The position numbers and the translations under genes were made by a program. DNA of 64,000 bases from Rapidithrix thailandica (GTDB lineage Bacteria > Bacteroidota > Bacteroidia > Cytophagales > Flammeovirgaceae): assembly GCF_039710355.1 (NCBI RefSeq), contig NZ_JBDKWZ010000003.1:310001-374000 (forward strand). The letters run 5' to 3'. Shown here piece by piece: positions 1-7,820 of this stretch. The notes under the pieces were generated by a model. The model worked only from the letters and a program-made list of their open reading frames with translations, was not told the origin of the DNA and ran no database searches. The stretch's first letter is position 1; the number at the start of each line of letters is the position of its first letter.

Positions 1-109
1 ACGCTCTCCACACATCGATGTCCTCCAAAGCATCAAAAGCCTCCTCTTCTTTGATGACTTTAAATGCTGTAATAGATTTACCTACATAAGTTAGCTTTTG
101 TGTAGACAT
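1..109 (-). CDS. 5' end of an unrecognised gene, cut by the window edge
   Basis: An open frame enters from the left edge on the minus strand. From the ATG at 109 it reads MSTQKLTYVGKSITAFKVIK, then an acidic stretch, EEEAFDALEDID, without a stop to base 1. Two further in-frame ATGs lie just upstream (115 and 121), so the exact start is uncertain. Only about 36 residues are visible and I do not recognise the family. The amino-acid mix looks like real coding sequence. Confidence 0.45.
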   Translation of the reverse strand, partial: MSTQKLTYVGKSITAFKVIKEEEAFDALEDIDVWRA

Positions 110-379
110 GTTCATGTACATTGAGTGAAGGGATGCTAGTAACGGTTGTGGATTGGTATCTGATATTCGGCAAAGGAAGTAAATACTTCCCAACACTACC
201 GGGTAGGTTTTGTTAGGTTTACAAAGGGAAAATTTCAGAATGGCTTCCTTAAGCGAATCGTCAAATGTATGTTTTTTTCCTACACAATTCCATGAAAACG
301 TTTGCAACTACAAGCCCCTGTAAATGCTACTCTACAATCAAGACAGGAATCAAACGAAGAAATAAATAGGCCCTAATTC

Positions 380-724
380 TTAGTGTTGGTCAAATAAAAT
401 AGGATTGCCGTCAGGGTCCACAATCACAAAAGAGCAAGGCCCTTCAGCATCAGCCAAACTTTCCGATTCGTACACCATTTCAAAACCTTCTGCTTTCAAT
501 TGCCGATAGATGGCTCTTACATCCGGGGGGTTGAAGGTAAGGGTATTATTGGGAAACATGTCCTGAAACAAGCCGATCTTAATTTTTCCATTGGTCATGA
601 TCAGCCACTTTTTTTCCAGAGACCCACCGTTTGGGATAGTGGTAAAACCTAGTTTTTCATAAAAAATCTTGGAGAAACGGATGTTTTTCACACTTAAGGA
701 CAAATAGAAAGTTTCTAAGTTCAT
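380..724 (-). CDS. VOC (glyoxalase/bleomycin-resistance) superfamily protein
   Basis: A small single-domain protein of the vicinal oxygen chelate fold. The frame starts at 751, but the second Met (724) gives the usual beginning, MNLETFYLSLSVKNI, followed by the typical helix SKIFYEKLGF; the family normally starts with this first strand. The end, FVIVDPDGNPILFDQH, is the classic last strand carrying the DPDGN turn. At about 114 residues it is one betaalphabetabetabeta repeat pair, so it should act as a dimer. VOC members bind a metal and include glyoxalases, dioxygenases and antibiotic-binding proteins; the substrate cannot be told from sequence. It stands alone, with divergent plus-strand genes starting at about 1 kb. 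Confidence 0.8.
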   Translation of the reverse strand: MNLETFYLSLSVKNIRFSKIFYEKLGFTTIPNGGSLEKKWLIMTNGKIKIGLFQDMFPNNTLTFNPPDVRAIYRQLKAEGFEMVYESESLADAEGPCSFVIVDPDGNPILFDQH

Positions 725-806
725 GGTGTTGAAGTTAAAAGTAAAAGACACTACCTAAGATAAAAAATAAGTACCTATGCTCCTACCTATATCAGCCCCT
801 GTATAG

Positions 807-837
807 ATGCTGTGTCTTTTAATAAAAGGCACAGCAT
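807..837. repeat. Long hairpin upstream of the VOC gene
   Basis: The arms at 807-820 (ATGCTGTGTCTTTT) and 824-837 (AAAAGGCACAGCAT) pair over 14 bases with one G-T wobble around a 3-base loop. Neither side has a U-tract, so it is not a normal intrinsic terminator. It lies between the divergent VOC gene and the small exported-protein gene and may be an operator or an mRNA leader structure. Confidence 0.5.
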
Positions 838-967
838 AAAGGGTTTTCATCACTCTTTTGCAAAGGACAGTACCAAACACTCATTCCCTTTTCAGGGATA
901 GTTCACATGCTATATATCGCACTGTGTACGTACAAGTCACTAAAATTTTTAACAGGTTTTAATAGAA

Positions 968-989
968 TAATTTTGCATATTAGCAAAAT
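968..989 (+). promoter_or_regulatory. Candidate promoter -7 box overlapped by a dyad
   Basis: TAATTTTG at 968-975 fits the Bacteroidota -7 consensus TAnnTTTG. It is overlapped by an inverted repeat, ATTTTGC (970-976) with GCAAAAT (983-989). I see no clear TTTG at the -33 position. It would drive the small exported-protein gene, whose start is about 60 bases downstream; the dyad could be a repressor site. Confidence 0.35.
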
Positions 990-1036
990 GAGTTCTAATC
1001 TTGAACCTCAATTCTATTTCAGATCAGACAAGCATT

Positions 1037-1429
1037 ATGAGCAAAAAGAATATCTTTATATTCTTATTTATCCTGATGGCTACCTTTATTTTTAAAGGTC
1101 CCTTACTTGCAAAAGACACCTCTCTTTCGATACAGGATTGTCACCTGTCTGAACAAATTTCATCTCATTCTTCAGCTCAAACCGCTCCCGAAAAAAGCCG
1201 GAAAATCATGGAGCACCAGGAGTCCCATGGTTTATTTGAAGAATGTACTGATCATGAAAAGAAAGTCAAGCCGGTCTTTTCAAAAGGCCCTGTCGGGTTG
1301 AGCCCTCCTAACGCTTATCATTCCGCCCTCGTTGTTTTCTCTTTACCAATCGTATATCCTCAAAAAAATCCATACCACAGGTTTTTTCTGAATGCCCCCA
1401 TACATGCTCCACCCTACATACGTCTTTAA
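1037..1429 (+). CDS. Small exported protein of unknown function
   Basis: A 130-residue protein counted from the ATG at 1037; the frame also contains an ATG at 1001, but the later start places a clean signal peptide at the N-terminus (MSKKNIFIFLFILMATFIF, cleavage probable near LLA-KD). The mature part has two cysteines (CHLSEQ and ECTDHEKK), scattered histidines and a proline-rich C-terminal end (NAPIHAPPYIRL). I do not recognise a named domain. Small periplasmic proteins with Cys/His and a PP-containing tail often sit beside metal-related outer-membrane genes in Bacteroidota, and a TonB-dependent receptor follows 850 bases downstream. A metal-binding or sensing role is therefore possible, but this is inference. 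Confidence 0.55.
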   Translation: MSKKNIFIFLFILMATFIFKGPLLAKDTSLSIQDCHLSEQISSHSSAQTAPEKSRKIMEHQESHGLFEECTDHEKKVKPVFSKGPVGLSPPNAYHSALVVFSLPIVYPQKNPYHRFFLNAPIHAPPYIRL

Positions 1430-1610
1430 TTCAATCCCTTTTTTACCACAAAGTTGAAACGTCCCTTTAGGGAATCCGAAATGATTACTCAGCTATTGAA
1501 CATAAGAACTGGATAAGTCTGCCCTGTATATTTCTCATACGCTGATGGGTTATCATTTACGGAAGTCATTATTTGAAGAAAAACGCTAGAATGGCTGTTA
1601 AAAGCATTTT

Positions 1611-1685
1611 TTAACAAAGAAGCCGATTTTGATTCCATCTTCGGTCAAAAACTATACGTGTAAACCACTTCAAAGTATACCGCAT
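1611..1685 (-). repeat. Copy A of a short dispersed repeat with a coding-like frame
   Basis: About 51 bases (1622-1672) match 47340-47390 with four differences by eye. On the minus strand both copies hold an ATG-started frame sharing KWFxRIVFDRRWNQNRL. Here it runs 24 residues, from the ATG at 1685 to a TAA at 1611. Two of the four base changes fall in silent third positions (Val GTT/GTC, Asn AAT/AAC); the other two change Thr to Gln. I do not recognise the protein. It may be a fragment of a decayed gene. Confidence 0.5.
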
Positions 1686-2114
1686 GTACTTTCAAATAAT
1701 CGGATGGCTTTGTTATGTCTAAATTTTATTACTGTAAACCATAGCCTAGATGCTTCATAGCATATTCAGAAAACATATGTTGTGTTCAATGCCTTTTGTC
1801 AACATTCAAGATACACACAAAGCATTGACAGGCTTGTTATCAGCTAATTTCTGAAATTCATATCCATACCTCAGGGAGAATTGACCATTTTGATTTGTGG
1901 AGCCGGAATGGTCTTTATGGATTGGTAATCAGAAGTTTTTTTCAAAATCATAAAAATCCAAAGCCCTTTTCCACTTCGTACATACTTGTGTATGCATTAG
2001 AGTGGAATATAAACGCTGTGATCAATTCTATTTACAAATGTATTGATGAATGAACACTGAATAAAACTTTGCCTTTACCGGTGCTTAGTAGTTAAACCGA
2101 TAACAGCCGTTAAT

Positions 2115-2222
2115 CCTGACTCCCTGAAGGTTTGTGTACTTTTTCTTTATTTGGAGTCAGGACACGGTTTTCTTTGTCAGCCAATTTTGACCGCTTTTCG
2201 GTAAATCAATTTATCCGAAAAG
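2115..2222. promoter_or_regulatory. Two dyads in the TonB receptor leader
   Basis: CCTGACTCC (2115-2123) pairs perfectly with GGAGTCAGG (2153-2161). CTTTTCGG (2194-2201) pairs with CCGAAAAG (2215-2222), ending 57 bases before the receptor start. Neither is followed by a T-tract in the plus direction. They could be operators or a folded 5' leader. I saw no cobalamin-riboswitch boxes. Confidence 0.4.
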
Positions 2223-2279
2223 GATATAGTAACAAGTATTGAATTAATAAAACTTTAAGAGAATCAATTCACTAACAAG

Positions 2280-4511
2280 ATGAAAAGGAATATTTTATTA
2301 TTTATTTTCTGTATTGGAAGCTACAGTGCCGTACTCGCACAGTCCCTTTCCGGAAAAGTGACCAATCAGGACAATCTTCCCTTACAGGATGTGTATTTGT
2401 ACAATTCCAGCCAGGCGGCCCATACACATACCAATGCTTTCGGACATTTTCAACTTAGTAATATCAACGTAGGGGACACACTGGTAATAGCCCATATCGG
2501 GTACAAAACCCGCAAGGAGGCTATTTCTGCACAAATGTTTCAACAAGAATGGCATATTCAACTGGAAGAAGCACCTGTAGAATTGGACCAGGTGACCATC
2601 AGCCCTAAACTAAATTCTTTAAACCAGATTTCGAAAATCAATTTGCAAACCCATCCGGTAAAATCTTCTCAGGAATTGCTGCGAAGCGTACCCGGATTGA
2701 TGATCGGACAACATGCCGGAGGCGGAAAAGCCGAACAAATCTTTCTCAGAGGTTTTGATATTGACCATGGTACGGATATCAACATTTCGGTGGATGGAAT
2801 GCCGGTCAATATGGTGTCACATGCACACGGTCAAGGCTATTCGGACTTGCATTTTTTAATTCCGGAAACCGTTGAAAACATCGACTACGGCAAAGGGCCT
2901 TACAATGCCAACAAAGGCAATTTTGCCACTGCCGGGTATGTGGACTTTCACACGAAAGAGCGGGTAAATAACAGCCAGGTCAATTTTGAGTACGGAAAAT
3001 TCAATACTTTGCGTACCGTCAGCATGTTCAATTTATTAAATACCAATACCCAACATGCTTATTTTGCCGGGGAATATTATCTGGCAGACGGGCCTTTTTC
3101 TTCTCCTCAGAATTTTAACCGTTTGAATGTCATGACCAAATACACAGCAAGCATCAAACAAAATCAAAAAATCACCTTGACAGCTTCTCATTTTCAAAGC
3201 AAATGGGACGCTTCCGGGCAGATTCCCCAACGAGCAGTGGATGCAGGTCTGATTGACCGCTTCGGGGCCATTGACGATACGGAAGGGGGCAAAACCAGCC
3301 GGACAAACTTTTCCCTGAAGCATTCGAAAATCATTGACCGGAATACCTTTATTCAAAGTAGAGCCTTTTTTACCCATTACAACTTCGAACTCTACTCTAA
3401 CTTCACTTTCTCTTTAAATGATCCGGTAAACGGAGATCAGATCAAACAAAAAGAAGACAGAAATTTGCTAGGCCTGGAAAGTGTATTCAACAAAAACTAT
3501 AATTTTCAAAACTTCGATCTTAACATACAAGCAGGGGCAGGTTTCCGGTATGATGATGTGAATAACAACGAATTATCACATACGGCTCACCGTAAAACAA
3601 CCCTTTCTACCAGCGCACTAGGCGACATTGATGAGTCCCATTTATATGCTTTTGGTAATGTAGAACTTACTTTTGGCAAATGGCTAATCAACCCTGGAAC
3701 ACGGATTGACTATTTACAATTCGATTATATCAATCAGCTGGACAGCGTTTACAGCAACCTATCCGAATCCAAAGCCATCGCCAGCCCCAAATTAAACATT
3801 GTATATGCACCCAATTCGGATTGGCAGTTTTATTTAAAAACCGGAACAGGCTTCCACTCTAATGACACGCGAGTAGTCGTTAATCAAAGCGGTCAGGACA
3901 TTCTTCCGGCAGCATACGGTTCCGATTTGGGGACTATCTGGAAGCCTACGCCAAGATTGGTTGTGAATGCAGCGCTTTGGTATCTATTCCTAGAGCAAGA
4001 GTTTGTTTATGTTGGAGATGAAGGAGTCGTAGAACCCAGTGGCCGTACCGAACGCATGGGGATCGATGCCGGGGTGCATTATCAACTAACCAACTGGATG
4101 TTTTTGGATGCGAACCTGAACTATGCTCATGCCCGTAGCAAAGATGACCCGGAGGGCCTGAACTATATACCTTTGGCTCCGGAGTGGACATCCAGCGGAG
4201 GACTTTCCTTTCAACTTCCTTCGGGCTTTTCAGGGGGTATCCGTTACCGCACCGTGGCCGACCGCCCTGCTAACGAAGATAATAGCATCGTAGCCAAAGG
4301 CTATTTTGTGACGGATATGAACTTGAATTATCAATATAAAAATGTCAATTTCGGGTTGGTGATCGAAAACTTGTTGGACACAGAATGGAATGAGACCCAA
4401 TTTGCAACGGAAACCCGCTTGAAGGATGAACCCAACAGTGTTGAAGAAATACATTTTACACCGGGAATCCCTTTTTACATTCGTGGAAAAATCGGATTTA
4501 CGTTAAAATAA
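2280..4511 (+). CDS. TonB-dependent outer-membrane receptor with His-rich plug
   Basis: A 743-residue TonB-dependent transporter. It has a signal peptide (residues 1-20, ending VLAQ), a carboxypeptidase-regulatory-like beta-sandwich (about 22-95), a TonB-box-like segment (LDQVTISP), the plug (about 120-225) and a 22-strand-type barrel ending IRGKIGFTLK, a normal outer-membrane C-terminus. The plug contains GQHAGGGKAEQIFLRGFDID, HGTD and VSHAHGQGYSD; this histidine-rich signature marks a subfamily of receptors often linked to metals rather than the SusC family, and there is no SusD partner. It should import a scarce substrate across the outer membrane using TonB-ExbBD energy. A metal or metal-complex substrate is inferred from the plug only. 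The gene is alone on its strand with a likely terminator after it. Confidence 0.85.
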   Translation: MKRNILLFIFCIGSYSAVLAQSLSGKVTNQDNLPLQDVYLYNSSQAAHTHTNAFGHFQLSNINVGDTLVIAHIGYKTRKEAISAQMFQQEWHIQLEEAPVELDQVTISPKLNSLNQISKINLQTHPVKSSQELLRSVPGLMIGQHAGGGKAEQIFLRGFDIDHGTDINISVDGMPVNMVSHAHGQGYSDLHFLIPETVENIDYGKGPYNANKGNFATAGYVDFHTKERVNNSQVNFEYGKFNTLRTVSMFNLLNTNTQHAYFAGEYYLADGPFSSPQNFNRLNVMTKYTASIKQNQKITLTASHFQSKWDASGQIPQRAVDAGLIDRFGAIDDTEGGKTSRTNFSLKHSKIIDRNTFIQSRAFFTHYNFELYSNFTFSLNDPVNGDQIKQKEDRNLLGLESVFNKNYNFQNFDLNIQAGAGFRYDDVNNNELSHTAHRKTTLSTSALGDIDESHLYAFGNVELTFGKWLINPGTRIDYLQFDYINQLDSVYSNLSESKAIASPKLNIVYAPNSDWQFYLKTGTGFHSNDTRVVVNQSGQDILPAAYGSDLGTIWKPTPRLVVNAALWYLFLEQEFVYVGDEGVVEPSGRTERMGIDAGVHYQLTNWMFLDANLNYAHARSKDDPEGLNYIPLAPEWTSSGGLSFQLPSGFSGGIRYRTVADRPANEDNSIVAKGYFVTDMNLNYQYKNVNFGLVIENLLDTEWNETQFATETRLKDEPNSVEEIHFTPGIPFYIRGKIGFTLK

Positions 4512-4837
4512 CAGAACCCGTTGAAAACTCATTATGTTGAAAAATGGATTGCGCTTTTGCAAATGAGGTTTTCATCAACTCCTTAAACTATAAGAACCGA
4601 TTGGTTTTTATCGTAACGCAAGGTAAGAGAAGCGAGAGTGGAAAGAACCTGTTTTTTTCACTCTCAGCTCTTATCCTTTTCCTCAATAACAATTCTCAAG
4701 AGCTTCCCAAGCACAGTAACCCCTCCATAAACTCAAACGATGAAGACAATGGACTTTTATTGTAATTTCGTACATTCGACAAAAATTTATCATTCCATTG
4801 CCTTTTTACTTACTTGAACACAACCTAACATTGAACT
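4512..4837. other. Intergenic stretch with terminator, no gene supported
   Basis: An open frame at 4544-4765 exists but has no family resemblance and crosses the hairpin at 4623-4680, so I read this as non-coding. The 3' part is the probable promoter region of the HipA-like kinase gene. Confidence 0.5.
4623..4680 (+). terminator. Intrinsic terminator after the TonB receptor
   Basis: GTAAGAG...GAGAGTG pairs with CACTCTC...CTCTTAT (right arm 4658-4675) across a T-rich loop, with a small internal mismatch, followed by CCTTTT. It lies about 110 bases after the receptor stop codon. Confidence 0.5.
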
Positions 4838-5635
4838 ATGAATCATAGCCATCCCGATCTTAGAAAGGTCAATGTCACCCGGTACGTCACCCCCTTGCGG
4901 GAAGGGGGTTCATTGCCTGCCTTGGTTGAGGCCGATGATGAATTTTTGTACGTCCTCAAATTTCGTGGAGCCGGACAAGGAACAAAAGCACTGATTGCCG
5001 AACTGTTGGCCGGAGAGATTGCAAGGCTGCTGGGTTTTAAAATTCCCGAAATTGTTTTTGCACAACTCGACCCTTCTTTTGGTCGCTCGGAAGGAGATGA
5101 AGAAATCCAGGATTTACTCCGGGCCAGCGAAGGGCTCAACCTGGCATTACATTACCTTTCAGGCTCCATCACTTTTAATCCCTTAGTCACCACCATTGAT
5201 ACCCAACTGGCTTCCCAAATCGTGTGGTTTGATAGCCTGGTAGCCAATGTGGACCGTACCGTCCGGAATACCAATATGCTTACCTGGCATAAAGACTTAT
5301 GGTTGATTGACCATGGTGCCTCCTTCTATTTTCACCATGCCTGGCAAGATGCAGAGCAGCATGCACTCCGTCCTTTCACTTATGTAAAAGATCATGTTTT
5401 GCTTCCTCAGGCAACAGAATTGGAAGAAGTAGATGCGGCATTCAAGGCAATCTTAACTCCGGAAAAGATTCGGGAATTGACCGCATTAATTCCCGGTGAA
5501 TGGTTGAACGGAAGCCCTTCTTTCGAAAGTGCGGAGGAGCACCGGCAAGCTTATGCCCAGTATTTGGAAACCAGAATTTCAAACTCACAAGTATTTATCA
5601 AAGAAGCATATGAGGCAAGAAAAGCATATATTTGA
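4838..5635 (+). CDS. HipA-like protein kinase
   Basis: A 265-residue protein of the compact HipA-like kinase family. The ATP-site lysine is probably K41 (YVLKFRGAGQGTKAL). The catalytic-loop equivalent is NVDRTVRNTN with D139 and its following Asn, and the metal-binding LIDHG motif has D158. Full-length HipA toxins are about 440 residues; this form lacks the N-terminal subdomain 1 and is typical of the short relatives. HipA phosphorylates glutamyl-tRNA synthetase, but the target of the short family is not known to me. The stop overlaps the next gene by 26 bases, so the two are translationally coupled and should act together, possibly as a toxin-antitoxin-like or signalling module. Confidence 0.8.
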   Translation: MNHSHPDLRKVNVTRYVTPLREGGSLPALVEADDEFLYVLKFRGAGQGTKALIAELLAGEIARLLGFKIPEIVFAQLDPSFGRSEGDEEIQDLLRASEGLNLALHYLSGSITFNPLVTTIDTQLASQIVWFDSLVANVDRTVRNTNMLTWHKDLWLIDHGASFYFHHAWQDAEQHALRPFTYVKDHVLLPQATELEEVDAAFKAILTPEKIRELTALIPGEWLNGSPSFESAEEHRQAYAQYLETRISNSQVFIKEAYEARKAYI

Positions 5636-5996
5636 GTACGCTGTGATTCGAGTAATGCCCAAGGTGGAACGGGAAGAATTCATCAATGTGGGGGTGATTT
5701 TATATTGCCGTCCCAAGGGATTTCTACAGACCTCGTATATACTCGATAAGGAAAGGTTAATGGCTTTTTCCGAAGAACTGGATCTCCGGGAAATTGAAGA
5801 CAGATTGAAAATGTTTCAGGTAATCTGTACAGGAGGCTCCGAAGGAGGTACCATTGGCCAACTGGGCATTGCCGAACGTTTTCGTTGGCTTACCGCCAGT
5901 TGTAGCACAATCGTACAAACGTCTCCGGTTCACCCGGGCCTGTGCGAAGACCCTCAAATTACTTTAGAGCGTTTGTTAAAACAACTGGTTCTATAA
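5610..5996 (+). CDS. DUF3037 protein, partner of the HipA-like kinase
   Basis: 128 residues from the ATG at 5610, inside the last codons of the kinase gene. The frame is open from 5529, but the start at 5610 gives the usual family beginning, EYAVIRVMPKVEREEFINVG, followed by VILYCRP. DUF3037 genes are commonly found next to HipA-like kinases, and the role of the pair is undetermined. By analogy with HipBA this could be a regulator or substrate of the kinase, but it shows no helix-turn-helix, so it is not an obvious DNA-binding antitoxin. The length is normal for the family. Confidence 0.8.
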   Translation: MRQEKHIFEYAVIRVMPKVEREEFINVGVILYCRPKGFLQTSYILDKERLMAFSEELDLREIEDRLKMFQVICTGGSEGGTIGQLGIAERFRWLTASCSTIVQTSPVHPGLCEDPQITLERLLKQLVL

Positions 5997-6060
5997 GAAA
6001 AATTTTTCGAGTAGCTCTGCCAAGCAGCTTATCTTTTCCGGGCAGAGTGGAATGGTGAAT

Positions 6061-6088
6061 GGGTGAAATGGTGAGGGTGAAATGGTGA
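6061..6088. repeat. Short tandem repeat, 14 bases x 2
   Basis: GGGTGAAATGGTGA is repeated exactly twice, preceded by a diverged partial copy (about 6046-6060). It lies between convergent genes. A further inverted pair, CTCTGCC (6015-6021) and GGCAGAG (6041-6047), is nearby but has no U-tract. Confidence 0.6.
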
Positions 6089-6288
6089 GTTGGAGGTGTA
6101 AAAAGCTTATTTTCGGATCATTGTGTAGAATGTGAATCCGAAGTGATTATTTATTGAACTCTTTCATGTATCATCCACTCACTCGTTCACTCATTCAGCA
6201 AATTGGAACCTCCTTGAGGGCATAACTTGGATAAATTAGCACGAGCCTTTTTATCATTCTTGAAGAGCCAGTTGATTTTCACCCAAAA

Positions 6289-7458
6289 TCAGTCCCACTC
6301 ACCAATATGCAAAAGTTCTTCTATATCGGAAGGCAATTCCAGGTTGTGCTTTTTGTCTGCCATCACTTCCTCAAAGGCTATTTTACTGATATAGTTGTGT
6401 TGGAGAGCATGCCGGGCCGCGGCTTCCGTATCTTTTACCAACTCCAAGTCAATACCTAAGCGATCTAATTTATGAGCATAGTGTAGTACCTCATCATATC
6501 GCCTTCGGGAAGAAACATCCCGGATATATACGGCTTGGATGCGGTCGGGAAACTCTTCGGCTATCTGGGAATAAATTTCCACATCCCGTTGTCCGGAGTC
6601 TCCGATCAGGAAAAATTTCAAGCCATCGTACACATCAAAAATCATCCGGATTTTTTCCAGTTTATGATCGTGGTTTCCCTGTCCGGCTTTCCAGAATTTA
6701 AAGATGCTGTGTTCCATATCCCTTAACAGGAAAATTCCCCGGGGGATATTTTGCACTTTGCAAAAATCTTTCAACAAATCATAGATATGCCATTCACTGC
6801 TAGACACATAAAACAGGGGATTATGACTACGCCCGGTTTTGCCCCGGTGCAGGGCATTATAGAAGGCCGTCACCCCATCAAAGGGCAAGCGGGTATGGGC
6901 ATTTTTGATCGCCATTAGCCGGATTTTGCGCAGTACATCAGTAGAGTAACTTACCAGAAAAGTGTCGTCAATATCCGAAATAATACCATAATGGCAATTT
7001 TCTCTGGGAATCAATACCTCTCCTTTTACACAGTGACTACTGATCCCGTTAGAAGAAATATTGGGAAGCTCAAACACCACTTCATGCCAACGTTTACGAT
7101 GATTGATATGAGTTCCCGGCTGAAAATACACTTCAAAATAGCCGTCATCGTCAGAAACGGTCTCTTTCACCTGACTGTAAAAGGCAACTTTGATTTTGAC
7201 TCCGGGTAGACCGGAACTGGCATAGCGTTTAAACATGGACAACAAGTTTTTCCACTTGCTGTCATGGGGCTTGGGCTGAAGAATTCCATGGTCTTCTATC
7301 ACCCTTCCGCGTATATACACCTCTTCTTCCGTGCCAAAGCCCCGGTAGGTTTGTATTAAAGGCACACCTAGCCATCCCATTTTCCGCTTAACGGCCACTT
7401 TTAAGCGGTTGAAGGGGTGTCTGATTACTTTTTTTACTTTTCTCCTAAACCTACCCAC
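6289..7458 (-). CDS. App1/DUF2183-family phosphatase
   Basis: 389 residues. The catalytic HAD-type DxDxT motif is clear: GIISDIDDTFLVSYSTDV with D162, D164 and T166. Downstream motifs fit the family: FYVSSSEWHIYDLL (phosphate-binding Ser), the Lys region (HKLEKIRMIF) and IGDSGQRDVEIY for the second metal-binding Asp. The N-terminal third is basic, then carries a beta-sandwich-like segment (PGVKIKVAFY, DDDGYFEVYF). Yeast App1 is a phosphatidate phosphatase; bacterial relatives have not been well characterised, so the lipid substrate is by family only. No signal peptide is seen. It is monocistronic, with the upstream region AT-rich. Confidence 0.85.
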   Translation of the reverse strand: MGRFRRKVKKVIRHPFNRLKVAVKRKMGWLGVPLIQTYRGFGTEEEVYIRGRVIEDHGILQPKPHDSKWKNLLSMFKRYASSGLPGVKIKVAFYSQVKETVSDDDGYFEVYFQPGTHINHRKRWHEVVFELPNISSNGISSHCVKGEVLIPRENCHYGIISDIDDTFLVSYSTDVLRKIRLMAIKNAHTRLPFDGVTAFYNALHRGKTGRSHNPLFYVSSSEWHIYDLLKDFCKVQNIPRGIFLLRDMEHSIFKFWKAGQGNHDHKLEKIRMIFDVYDGLKFFLIGDSGQRDVEIYSQIAEEFPDRIQAVYIRDVSSRRRYDEVLHYAHKLDRLGIDLELVKDTEAAARHALQHNYISKIAFEEVMADKKHNLELPSDIEELLHIGEWD

Positions 7459-7760
7459 GTCTCAAACATCAATTATTGGTGAAGTGATTGTATAATTTAC
7501 ATAAAAATTATGCATCCAAAGGTCTTCTCCATTACAATGTGGGGAAATTTGCAATTTGAAGTTCTTCTTTTTTAAAAAAGTATTTTTCAAAGAGACGACC
7601 TTCTCTATTTTAGTAGTTTTCTTGTTGTTAATTTGATCAGTAATATGGTATATTCTTAACCTTTTGTACCCGGTTAAAGTTAGCAATACTCTAGAAAATT
7701 TTCATGAAATTACAATGAATTACTAGAGAAGCAAAGAGCATCTCTAAACCAGAGAGGGGT
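7459..7760. other. AT-rich intergenic region
   Basis: About 300 bases between the App1-type gene and the GH109 terminator. It contains the minus-strand promoter region of the phosphatase. A 74-codon open frame (7462-7686) is AT-rich and family-less and is not supported as a gene. Confidence 0.45.
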
Positions 7761-7798
7761 AAAACAAAAAAACCAGCTCGAATGTTATGAGCTGGTTT
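7761..7798 (-). terminator. Intrinsic terminator of the GH109 gene
   Basis: AAACCAGCTC (7770-7779) pairs perfectly with GAGCTGGTTT (7789-7798). Read on the minus strand, the stem is followed by a T-tract. It ends the first glycan locus. Confidence 0.85.
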
Positions 7799-7820
7799 TA
7801 ATTTATGTACAAAAGCAAGT

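Larger units (their letters stand above)
1430..2279. other. Gene-poor leader region before the TonB receptor
   Basis: These 850 bases hold no convincing gene. They contain the short coding-like repeat at 1611-1685 and two dyads at 2115-2222. The rest is AT-rich with stops in all frames. The length is unusual for this tightly packed genome and suggests decayed sequence. Confidence 0.5.

Noticed and set aside
313..811. Similar words GCCCCTGTAAATGCT and GCCCCTGTATAGATGCT
   Set aside because: Too short and gapped to call a repeat.
907..1095. 62-codon open frame on the plus strand
   Set aside because: Overlaps the promoter and start of the better supported exported-protein gene in another frame.
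2100..2279. Possible cobalamin riboswitch before the TonB receptor
   Set aside because: Two dyads are present but none of the conserved B12-box sequences were seen, and the receptor is not of the BtuB type.
4544..4765. 73-codon open frame after the TonB receptor
   Set aside because: No family features, and it crosses a probable terminator hairpin.
6015..6047. Inverted pair CTCTGCC/GGCAGAG as a terminator
   Set aside because: Seven pairs with a 19-base loop and no U-tract on either strand.
7462..7686. 74-codon open frame on the minus strand
   Set aside because: AT-driven composition in the promoter region of the App1-type gene; no family features.
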